Source of the DNA: Aliiruegeria haliotis
Lineage (GTDB): Bacteria; Pseudomonadota; Alphaproteobacteria; Rhodobacterales; Rhodobacteraceae
Reading direction: 5' to 3'
Assembly (NCBI RefSeq): GCF_003003255.1
Contig: NZ_PVTD01000001.1
Coordinates: forward strand, 248,001 to 312,000
Length of the DNA stretch: 64,000 nucleotides
Numbering within the stretch: the stretch's first letter is position 1; every line of letters begins with the position of its first letter. The notes under the pieces are model-generated. The model saw only the letters and a list, made by a program, of their open reading frames with translations. It searched no databases and had not been told where the DNA came from. This document shows positions 37,070 to 44,474 of the stretch, piece by piece. The position numbers and the translations under genes were made by a program.

Positions 37070-37372
37070 ATGGCGACCAAGGCGGAACTCGAAGAGGAAC
37101 TCAAACGCTTGCGGGAAGAGTTGGCCGCACGCCCCGATCCGGACACAGATACGGACGCGGAGGCGGACGACGGCGGGTCCCGCAAGGGCGATGCGGGCAA
37201 GGAAAGCGCGATTGACGGGTTCCTGTCGGAACACGGCCTCGCGGTCGGCGATTTCGAGCGCCTGCTGGAGCAGCTCTCCGAAGAACTTGGCGCATTGCCG
37301 CAGAACAAACCCGTTCTCACGGCACTCGGTGCCTTCGCGCTCGGCTTCCTCGCCGGGCGGATGTCGAAATAG
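37070..37372 (+). CDS. YqjD/ElaB-like small membrane-anchored protein
   Basis: A 100-residue protein: a charged N-terminal coiled coil (TKAELEEELKRLREELAA), an acidic Asp-rich linker, a second helix and a C-terminal membrane anchor (VLTALGAFALGFLAGRMSK). The plan is that of YqjD/ElaB proteins (DUF883-like), which in enterobacteria bind ribosomes at the membrane in stationary phase; that role is only an analogy here. GAGGGGAGA precedes the ATG at 37070. It lies 9 bases before a YqjE-like gene, the same pair order as in other bacteria. Confidence 0.7.
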   Translation: MATKAELEEELKRLREELAARPDPDTDTDAEADDGGSRKGDAGKESAIDGFLSEHGLAVGDFERLLEQLSEELGALPQNKPVLTALGAFALGFLAGRMSK

Positions 37373-37381
37373 GAGGGTCCC

Positions 37382-37867
37382 ATGGGAAAGAACCTCAGCC
37401 GCGCCCGCACCCGGGTCGCCCGCAACCTGTCGGTCGCGATGCGGGCGGAGCGGGTCATCACCCGCCGCCGCATGGCCGTGCTTCGTAGCCAGACAACGCT
37501 GGTGGCCTTTGCCGGGCTGATCGCCGGGATCGGCGTGGTCATGGTCAATGTCGGCGCTTTCTACTGGATCGCGGCCTCGCTTGGAAAAGCCGCGGCCGGG
37601 GGGATTGTCGCGCTGGTCAATTTCGGGCTCGCCGGTGTGCTGGCCTTGATCGCCGGGCGAATGTCGGCCGAAGCGGAGCTTGAACCGGTGATCGAGGTGC
37701 GGGATCTCGCCGTGGAGGACATCGAGGCAGAGGTGTCCGACGCCCTGTCGGAGGTCGGCGAGATGGCCGACACCCTGCGCCGCATGGCCCGCGATCCCGT
37801 CGGCTCGGCGATGCCGAACCTTCTGGCGCCGCTCCTGTCGATCCTTCTGAAATCCCTCAGGAAATAA
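37382..37867 (+). CDS. YqjE/holin-superfamily-III-like membrane protein
   Basis: A 161-residue protein with a basic N-terminus (RARTRVARNLSVAMRAERV), two close membrane segments (TLVAFAGLIAGIGVVMVNVG and GGIVALVNFGLAGVLALIAG) and an acidic helical C-terminus. It resembles the YqjE-type proteins that Pfam groups near holin superfamily III. Despite that name nothing suggests a phage lysis role: it is paired with a YqjD-like gene and has no endolysin nearby. AGGAGG lies just upstream of the ATG at 37382. Confidence 0.68.
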   Translation: MGKNLSRARTRVARNLSVAMRAERVITRRRMAVLRSQTTLVAFAGLIAGIGVVMVNVGAFYWIAASLGKAAAGGIVALVNFGLAGVLALIAGRMSAEAELEPVIEVRDLAVEDIEAEVSDALSEVGEMADTLRRMARDPVGSAMPNLLAPLLSILLKSLRK

Positions 37868-38103
37868 CGCTGCGCTGCAACTGGAACCGGGTACGCTCCG
37901 GCGTGCCACATGCGTGTGCGCCGATATTCGGACACAGCAGCTGAACACTGGCCTTCGGCGACGCTGCCACGTGCGCGGTGGGCCATTTCCGGGAGGATGG
38001 GATCACGCGTATCCATGATCGCCCCCGTGCCCGGTTCGATCCACGCGCGGGTGGCCCGGCACGGGCAAAGCCGCAGGACTGGACGTGGCGCCCGGCGTGT
38101 CGT

Positions 38104-38547
38104 TCAGGCCTTTTGCAACCTGTAATCCAGCGGTGGCCAGTCGGCGCCCGAAAGCCATTCGGCCAGGTCGGTTCGGAAGGCCGGGTCGTCGGTGGCGACA
38201 CCGGTGCGCCACCACCAATGCACATTGGCCGCGTCTTCCCCGGTGATGGAGGGATAGACGTAGAGGCAGCCGAGATACGCACCCTCGCCATCCTCGATCA
38301 CCCAGGCAAAGCTGCGCCGCGACTCGAACTCCTTCTGATGCCAGGCAAGGTCGATGAGGTTCTTGTCCAGCGTCAGGCCGTCCGGCCGGCTCATCGTCGG
38401 GTTCGCCGCCTTGATGTCGGCAGCACTCTCCATCACCGCTTCGAAATCCCGTTCAAGATCGTCCACGCAAAGCGCCTTCAGCCGCACCGGGCCAAGATCA
38501 TGCTCGGACGGGATCTTTCGCTTGGCAAAGGCAGGATGCGGTCTCAT
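38104..38547 (-). CDS. GNAT-family N-acetyltransferase-like protein
   Basis: A 147-residue protein with the order of a GNAT enzyme: an opening strand around VRLKALCVDDLERDFEAVMES, a WHQKEFESRRSFAWVIED helix-strand, then YLGCLYVYPS as strand 4 before the acetyl-CoA site. The usual Q/RxxGxG/A loop is weak (PSITGEDAANV), so activity is uncertain. GAGGAG lies 6 nt before the ATG at 38547. Substrate unknown. It is a single-gene unit downstream of the RND efflux terminator. Confidence 0.68.
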   Translation of the reverse strand: MRPHPAFAKRKIPSEHDLGPVRLKALCVDDLERDFEAVMESAADIKAANPTMSRPDGLTLDKNLIDLAWHQKEFESRRSFAWVIEDGEGAYLGCLYVYPSITGEDAANVHWWWRTGVATDDPAFRTDLAEWLSGADWPPLDYRLQKA

Positions 38548-38637
38548 CTGGGCTCCTCTGGCTGCCGGGGGCGCCAGACCACCATCCGTCGGATGTGCCC
38601 GCCTGCCAAGGGGCTGATTGGGCCCGCATTGCGCAGG

Positions 38638-38667
38638 AAAAAACGCCGCCCCCACGGGACGGCGTTT
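38638..38667 (-). terminator. Intrinsic terminator of the RND efflux operon
   Basis: Read on the minus strand, AACGCCG and CGGCGTT pair around an 11-base loop, followed by TTTTTT. It lies about 25 bases after the permease stop codon, ending the marR-MFP-RND transcript. Confidence 0.8.
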
Positions 38668-38692
38668 CTGCTGTGGCGATCGCGGCCTGTCG

Positions 38693-41600
38693 TCAGGCCG
38701 GGGCAGGCGGTGCAATCTCCCGCGCCGCGCGGGCCCGCATCTCCCGGATCTCGCTGCGGCGGAAGAAGATGTAGTAGAGCACCGGCGCCGCAATCAGCGT
38801 CAGGATCGTGGCGAAGGCGAGCCCGCCCATGATCGTCACCGCCATGGAGACGAAAAAGGCATCGCCCAGCAGCGGGATCATCCCCAGGATCGTCGTGGCC
38901 GCGGCCAGCATCACCGGCCGAAGACGGGAGACGGAGGCGCGAATGATCGCAGGCTTCAACTCTTGCCCCTCGGACCGCAACAGGTCGATTTCCTCCACCA
39001 GCACGATGCCGTTCTTGATCAGCATCCCCGACAGGCTCAGCAGGCCCAAAAGGGCGGTGAAGCTGAACGGCAGGCCCGTCATGCCCAGCCCGATCACGAC
39101 ACCGTTCACTGACATCGGCACCAGTAGCCAGATGATCAACGGCTGCCGCAGTGCGTTGAAGAGCACGATGGAGATCAGAACCATGATCAGGAACGAGATC
39201 GGAAGCTGCGTGCCAAGCGCGGCCTGCGCGTCACCCGAAGCCTCGAACTCGCCGCCCCATTCCAGTTTGTAGCCGATCGGAAGCTCCATCGCCTCTATGG
39301 CGTCCCGGATCTCCGCATGGGCCCCGGCGGCGGTGATGCCGTCGGCGACGCCGGCCTGCACGGTCAGCGTCAACTGCCTGTCGCGGCGGTGGACCAGGGT
39401 GTTCTCCGGGATGAACTCCAAGCCGTCGACCACTTGCTCGATGGGCAGGAAGGTCTGTGCGGAGGAGGAGAAGACCACCTGATCCAGCAGAGACAGGTCG
39501 GATTCGGCCGGCTGGCGCACGATGATCGGGATCAGGCGATCGTTCTCCCGGTAGGTACCGCCGCGGCTGCCGTCGGTCGCATAGAGCAGCACGTTGGCGA
39601 TGTCGTCCCGGGTGACCCCGGCAGCCTGCGCGCGGTCGGTGGCATAGATCGGGCGCAGCACCAGCTCCTGCTCGCGCCAGTCGGTGCGCAACTGGGTAAG
39701 GTTGCTGCTTTCGGCATCCATGATCTCCATCGCCTGTGCGGCAAGCTCGCGCAGCACTTCCGGATCGTTGCCCGACAGGCGGACCTCGATATCGGCGCCG
39801 CCTCCGGGGCCGAAGACCAGCCGCTCGGTGCGGAACTCGCCTTCCGGCAGCATCTCTGCGCCGAACGCATCCAGTTCGGCCTTCAGCGCCGGAATGTCGT
39901 CGATGGTTTCCGTGCGCACGATCAGGTGGCCATAGGTCGGGTTTGCGTTCTCCGCCGCGTAGGTCAGCATGAAACGCGACGCCCCCTGTCCGACGAAGGT
40001 CGTGTAGGACACCACGTCCTCGCGTGCGCCGAGCCAGTCCTCCACCAGCGCCATATGCGCCGAGGTGGTGTTGATCGAGTTGCCCTGCGGCAGCTTGTAG
40101 TGGACGAAGAAGATGGGCGTGTTGCTGTCGGGGAAGAACTGCTGTGGCAGCTTGGCGAAGGCGTTGAAGCACAGCGCCGTGATCGCAATCAACCCGACAA
40201 CCACCAGCCAGCGCAGGCGCAGCGCCAGCCCCAGCGTCCAGCCGAAGGCCCGGAAGAGCGGCCCGCCATAGGCATCCTGGTCGCCGGCGTCGATCTCCCG
40301 GAAGAGCTTGTTGCCGAGATACGGCGTCACGGTGATCGCGAGGATCCAGCTGAGCATCAGCGATATGGCAATCACCGCGAAAAGCGAGAACAGGAACTCG
40401 CCGGTAGCGTCCGGGCTGGTGCCGATGCCGGCAAAGGCCATGATGCCGATCACCGTCGCCCCGAGCAGCGGCACCTGCGTCTTCTTCGTGGCCTCGTCTG
40501 CGGCCTGCGGGCCCTTACGCCCATGCTGCATCGCCACCTGCATGCCCTCGGCAACCACGATGGCGTTGTCCACCAGCATTCCCATGGCGATGATCAGCGC
40601 CCCGAGCGAGATCCGCTCAAGCTCGATCGAGAACATGTTCATGAAGAACACCGTGCCGACCACCGTGAGCAGCAGCGTCATGCCCACGACCACCGCCGCG
40701 CGCCAGCCCATGGCGAGTGCCAGCACCAGCACCACGATGCCCACCGACATGGCGAGGCTTTCGAGGAAACTGTTGACCGAATCCTCGACCACCACGTGCT
40801 GCTGGTAGATCGGGTCCATCTCTACGCCGAAGGGAATCTCGGCGTCCAGTTCGGCCAGCCGCGCATCGACCCGCTTGCCGATCTCCACGATGTTCTCGCT
40901 GGACAGCCCGGCCACGGCCAGGGTGAAGGCGTCCTCGCCATTGTGACGGATCAGCAGGGAGGGGTTGTCCTGCCGGTCGCGATAGACATCCGCGATGTCA
41001 AAGAGGTTCAGCACCTCGCCGCCCACCCCGACGGTCAGCCCGGCAATTGCCGACACCGTGTCGTCGCCCTGCGGGCGCTGGATGATCATGCGGCTGGTGC
41101 CCCGCTCCACCGCGCCCGAATCGTTCACGGTATCCGCCGTCGCCAGCGCCGCCGCCAGTGCTTCGGGCGGAATGTTCTGGTTGGCGGCGCGGGTCATGTC
41201 GGGCTCGACGAAGATCGCCTCGTCCGGCAGGCCGGAGACCTCGACATCCGCAACGCCCTCCACCGCGAGCAGCTCGCGTCGCAGGAAACTCGACAGCTCG
41301 TGCTTTTCCGCATCCGTGTAGCCGTCCGCCGTGATCGCGTAGAACAGGCCGAAGACGTCGCCGAAACTGTCGTTCACATAAGGCGTGTTCACCCCCTCGG
41401 GCAGCGCGGCGTCCGACACCCGGTTGCGCAGGTCGGTCCAGATCTGCGGCAGTTCGGTGCCGTCATAGGTGGACTTGATCTCCACCTCGATCAGCGAATA
41501 GCCGGGGCGGTTCATGGAGGTGATCGTGTCCACCTCGCCCATCTTCTGGATCTCCGACTCGATGGGTTCGGAGACTTCCTGCGCCACCTGTTCGGCCGTG

Positions 41601-41761
41601 GCGCCGGGGTAGGTCGTGATGACGACCGCGTTCTTGATGGTGAAGGCCGGGTCTTCCAGCCGACCGATGGAGTTGAAACCCCAGAGCCCGCCCAGCAGGC
41701 AGCCGAGGATGATCAGCCAGGTGTAGATCGGCCGCTCGATGGAGGCGCGTGCGATGGTCAT
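38693..41761 (-). CDS. RND-family efflux pump inner-membrane permease
   Basis: A 1022-residue proton-driven exporter. It has the duplicated RND plan: N-terminal helix (ARASIERPIYTWLIILG), two large periplasmic loops and twelve membrane helices. TM4 carries the proton-relay Asp in GMLVDNAIVVAEG; the adjacent residue is Asn where AcrB has a second Asp, as in many RND subfamilies with a single TM4 aspartate. The cargo is unknown; the MarR regulator suggests a toxic aromatic or lipophilic compound. Eleven bases separate it from the upstream fusion protein, and a terminator follows. No outer-membrane channel gene is adjacent, so a shared TolC is likely. Confidence 0.92.
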   Translation of the reverse strand: MTIARASIERPIYTWLIILGCLLGGLWGFNSIGRLEDPAFTIKNAVVITTYPGATAEQVAQEVSEPIESEIQKMGEVDTITSMNRPGYSLIEVEIKSTYDGTELPQIWTDLRNRVSDAALPEGVNTPYVNDSFGDVFGLFYAITADGYTDAEKHELSSFLRRELLAVEGVADVEVSGLPDEAIFVEPDMTRAANQNIPPEALAAALATADTVNDSGAVERGTSRMIIQRPQGDDTVSAIAGLTVGVGGEVLNLFDIADVYRDRQDNPSLLIRHNGEDAFTLAVAGLSSENIVEIGKRVDARLAELDAEIPFGVEMDPIYQQHVVVEDSVNSFLESLAMSVGIVVLVLALAMGWRAAVVVGMTLLLTVVGTVFFMNMFSIELERISLGALIIAMGMLVDNAIVVAEGMQVAMQHGRKGPQAADEATKKTQVPLLGATVIGIMAFAGIGTSPDATGEFLFSLFAVIAISLMLSWILAITVTPYLGNKLFREIDAGDQDAYGGPLFRAFGWTLGLALRLRWLVVVGLIAITALCFNAFAKLPQQFFPDSNTPIFFVHYKLPQGNSINTTSAHMALVEDWLGAREDVVSYTTFVGQGASRFMLTYAAENANPTYGHLIVRTETIDDIPALKAELDAFGAEMLPEGEFRTERLVFGPGGGADIEVRLSGNDPEVLRELAAQAMEIMDAESSNLTQLRTDWREQELVLRPIYATDRAQAAGVTRDDIANVLLYATDGSRGGTYRENDRLIPIIVRQPAESDLSLLDQVVFSSSAQTFLPIEQVVDGLEFIPENTLVHRRDRQLTLTVQAGVADGITAAGAHAEIRDAIEAMELPIGYKLEWGGEFEASGDAQAALGTQLPISFLIMVLISIVLFNALRQPLIIWLLVPMSVNGVVIGLGMTGLPFSFTALLGLLSLSGMLIKNGIVLVEEIDLLRSEGQELKPAIIRASVSRLRPVMLAAATTILGMIPLLGDAFFVSMAVTIMGGLAFATILTLIAAPVLYYIFFRRSEIREMRARAAREIAPPAPA

Positions 41762-41772
41762 GTCTGGCGCCC

Positions 41773-42846
41773 TCAGTTGCCGAAGCCGACGAAGCGACGG
41801 GCGGCCATGCCGTCCTCAAGGGCGTTCACCCCCGCCAGCACGATCTCGTCGCCGGCCTCGATACCGTCCAGCACGTGAACCTCGCCCGTGTCGCTGGGTT
41901 CGAGGGTGACGGACCGTCTGGTCAGGGTGCCCTCGGCGGCGCCCTTGGGCTCGTAGCGAAAGACCCAGGTGGAGCCGTCGGGGTCGATGTGCACGGCGGA
42001 GGCCGGGATCACGATGCCCTTGCTCTCCTTGCTGAGCTCCGTCCAGACAGTCACGGAGGATCCCGGCAGGATGCCCAGCCCCTCGGGCGGGGCCATGCCG
42101 AAGGTGGCGCGGTAGGTCTGGCCGATGTTGGAGGTCTCCGCCTTCAGCTCCCGGACCTCCAGGTCGAAGATCTCGTCAGAGGCCGGAAACCGTGCCGTCA
42201 CCTGAACGTCGTCGGCAAGCCCGGCCTTCTGGACCAGCACTTCCGGCACGTCGATCTCGACCCGCAGCTCTGACATGTCATGCAGGCGCACCACGGGCGT
42301 GCCTGCGTTGATCGTGGTGAAGTTCTCCACCGAGCGGGAGGCCACGAGCGCATCGAAGGGCGCATGCAGCGTGGCATCTTCCAGCGCGATCTCCGCGTTT
42401 TCCACCGCAATCTCGGCCAGGTTCGCGGCGGTCTCCGCGTCGTCGATGCTGACCTGGCTCACGGTGGAGCCCTTCAGCTTGCGCAGTCGGTCGACCGTCC
42501 GGTCGGCCTGCTCCTTCGACAGCCGGGCCTGTTCCAGCGCCAGTTCGAAGTTCCGCAGGTCGAGCTGCGCGATGACTTCGCCGCGGGCGACGGACTGGCC
42601 TTCGAGCACGGGAAAGCTGCGGATCTGGCCGCCCACCTGGAAGGCGAGGTCGACCGTCTTCTTCGCCGCGACACGGCCGAAGAACTGGCGCGAGATCGCG
42701 GTTTTGCTGGCCTCGACGGTCATCAGCTTCACGGGCTTGAGCGCCTGTTCCGGCTCGGGGTCGGCGGAAATCGTGCCCTGCGCCACGGCCGCAAGGGCAA
42801 CGGCGCCGGACAGCAGGGCAATCGCAATAAGGCGTGGGGCGGTCAT
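41773..42846 (-). CDS. RND efflux periplasmic adaptor (membrane fusion protein)
   Basis: A 357-residue adaptor linking the RND permease to an outer-membrane channel. A signal or anchor segment opens the protein (LIAIALLSGAVALAAVAQG). Then come the lipoyl halves (VDLAFQVGGQI, VLEGQSVARGEVIAQLD), a helical hairpin (about 100-165), the second lipoyl half (ATLHAPFDALVAS) and beta-barrel domains. There is no lipobox. The ATG overlaps the marR stop (ATGA). The regulator-adaptor-permease order is typical of MarR-controlled efflux operons. Confidence 0.9.
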   Translation of the reverse strand: MTAPRLIAIALLSGAVALAAVAQGTISADPEPEQALKPVKLMTVEASKTAISRQFFGRVAAKKTVDLAFQVGGQIRSFPVLEGQSVARGEVIAQLDLRNFELALEQARLSKEQADRTVDRLRKLKGSTVSQVSIDDAETAANLAEIAVENAEIALEDATLHAPFDALVASRSVENFTTINAGTPVVRLHDMSELRVEIDVPEVLVQKAGLADDVQVTARFPASDEIFDLEVRELKAETSNIGQTYRATFGMAPPEGLGILPGSSVTVWTELSKESKGIVIPASAVHIDPDGSTWVFRYEPKGAAEGTLTRRSVTLEPSDTGEVHVLDGIEAGDEIVLAGVNALEDGMAARRFVGFGN

Positions 42847-43334
42847 AGTGTCAGTCCCTTGGGCAATCCGGTTTTCAGAATGTTCGTCGATACCTTGACG
42901 GCAAGCTCGCCAAAGCGGTCGATATCGGCCTGGTCGAGGCCGGTGATCTCGCGGAAGAGCGCGCCGGTCTTATCGATCAGGCGATGCCGGGCTTCCTCGC
43001 CGTCGGGCGTGAGGCGCAATTGCCAGGCGCGCCGGTCTTCCGGGTCGCGCTCGCGCAGCAGCAGCCCGCGCGCCTCAAGACTGTCGGCAATGGCGGTGAC
43101 GGCAGAGGGCAGGGTGTACAGATCCTCCGCCATCTGGCCCATCCGACGCGGCACGCCAAGGTGGACCAGCATGTGCCGTTCGGACTTGGACATTGGCTGA
43201 TCATCCAGGTTCATCTCATCCATCCGCGCCTCGATGGAGCGGAACAGCAGCATGGTGCTGAACATGATCCGCAACTCGGTCGGGATCGACTGGATGTCAT
43301 CGCCCAGCAGGCAGTCGGTGGGTTCGGGGGTCAT
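42843..43334 (-). CDS. MarR-family transcriptional regulator
   Basis: A 163-residue winged-helix repressor. The DNA-binding part spans MAEDLYTLPSAVTAIADSLEARGL (recognition helix) and the wing LLRERDPEDRRAWQLRLTPDG with the DxR motif. N- and C-terminal helices would dimerise. It is first in the operon and overlaps the adaptor gene by four bases, so it probably represses its own operon. A 17-bp palindrome 30 bases upstream of its start is the likely operator; release would come from a pump substrate. Confidence 0.9.
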   Translation of the reverse strand: MTPEPTDCLLGDDIQSIPTELRIMFSTMLLFRSIEARMDEMNLDDQPMSKSERHMLVHLGVPRRMGQMAEDLYTLPSAVTAIADSLEARGLLLRERDPEDRRAWQLRLTPDGEEARHRLIDKTGALFREITGLDQADIDRFGELAVKVSTNILKTGLPKGLTL

Positions 43335-43363
43335 GGCGTCTCTCGGTTTCTCGGGCCGTAACT

Positions 43364-43380
43364 ATTTCATAATTTGAAAT
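43364..43380. promoter_or_regulatory. MarR operator palindrome ATTTCA-TAATT-TGAAAT
   Basis: A perfect 6-bp inverted repeat with a 5-base spacer, 30 bases upstream of marR in an AT-rich patch. Size and symmetry fit MarR dimers, and its position would block the promoter. Confidence 0.7.
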
Positions 43381-43613
43381 ATCCAAAGAGGAAAATGTCC
43401 GGATTTCGATGCAAAAATGCATATCAGCGTGCGCCAGCGCACATGGCTGACCCATTGACTCGGGCCTCGTGCGTCGGCGGGAAGGCGATTGCGGATAGTC
43501 CGCACGCTGGGCGGCCGGGTTGGGTCGCGGCTCCCGGCTTCGGAGGTGTGGGCCGGGAAACCCGGGCCGGGCCTCGGTTCGTGTGGAGCAGTCCGGCCTT
43601 CCGAGCAGCGACC

Positions 43614-44474
43614 TCAGGCCGCAGCGCGCCGGGCGGCGGTCGTGACCCAGAGCGCGGCGCCGATCACCAGCGTCGCGCCGAGGAAGAAGCCGGGGCGGGG
43701 CACCTCGCCGAAGACCAGGTAGCCGACGGCGGTGGAGAGCACGAGCGAGAGGTAGCCGAGCACCGACAGGAAGCCAGCCTCGCCAAGGTGGTGGGCCCGC
43801 AGGAAGCAGAGTTGCGCGCTCTGGGCGAAGAGGCCGATACAGAGCAGCGGCAACAGCGCCTCCATTTCGAGCGGTCGCCAGCCCGCGGCGGCGAAGGGCG
43901 CGGTGAGCAGCGTCAGCCCGACCGTGTAGAACGTCATCAGCACCAGCGGATGCGTGTCGCGCAGGCGGCGCAGGACGATCGTGGCGCTGGCTCCGGCCAG
44001 AACCGCGAGGAACAGCGTCGCCAGCCCCTCCGTCGGCGGGGTGTTGAACGGGTTGATGGCGATCAGCACCCCCAGCAATGCCAGCGCCGCTGCCGCCCAG
44101 CGGCGCGGGCCGATGGTCTCGCCCAGCAGCAGCGCCGCCAGAACCATGATGACCAGTGGCCGGGTAAAGTTGACCGCGGAAAACAGCGCGAAGGGCACGC
44201 GCGCCACGGCGTGGAAACTGGCCGCCAGCGCGGTGACGGAGAGGGCGACCCGCAGCAGGTGCAGCGACAGGTCGTCGACCCCGCGCAGCCGGGCCCGGTC
44301 GCGCCAGATCCACGGCGCGATCAGCACCAGCCCGGTCAGGGCGCGCAGGAAGACGATCTGCGCGGGCGGATAGTCCAGCCCCATCGCCTTGACGATGGAG
44401 AGCGCCCAGATATTCAGCGACATGTCCGCCAGCAGCCAGGCGCCGCCCGCGAGGTTGCTTCGGCGGGGCGTCAT
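43614..44474 (-). CDS. EamA/DMT-superfamily transporter
   Basis: A 286-residue inner-membrane protein with about ten hydrophobic segments in two EamA repeats (first repeat ends near LLLGETIGPRRW, second near YLVFGEVPRPGFF). Such carriers export amino acids, nucleosides or related metabolites. Its ATG overlaps the stop of the PIG-L-type deacetylase gene (ATGA), so it belongs to the same transcript and may export or import a product of that enzyme. The 280-base gap after it contains only the MarR operator region. Confidence 0.88.
   Translation of the reverse strand: MTPRRSNLAGGAWLLADMSLNIWALSIVKAMGLDYPPAQIVFLRALTGLVLIAPWIWRDRARLRGVDDLSLHLLRVALSVTALAASFHAVARVPFALFSAVNFTRPLVIMVLAALLLGETIGPRRWAAAALALLGVLIAINPFNTPPTEGLATLFLAVLAGASATIVLRRLRDTHPLVLMTFYTVGLTLLTAPFAAAGWRPLEMEALLPLLCIGLFAQSAQLCFLRAHHLGEAGFLSVLGYLSLVLSTAVGYLVFGEVPRPGFFLGATLVIGAALWVTTAARRAAA

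Noticed and set aside
37382-37867. Phage holin
   Set aside because: The holin-superfamily name is a fold grouping. The gene is paired with a YqjD-like protein and no phage genes are nearby.
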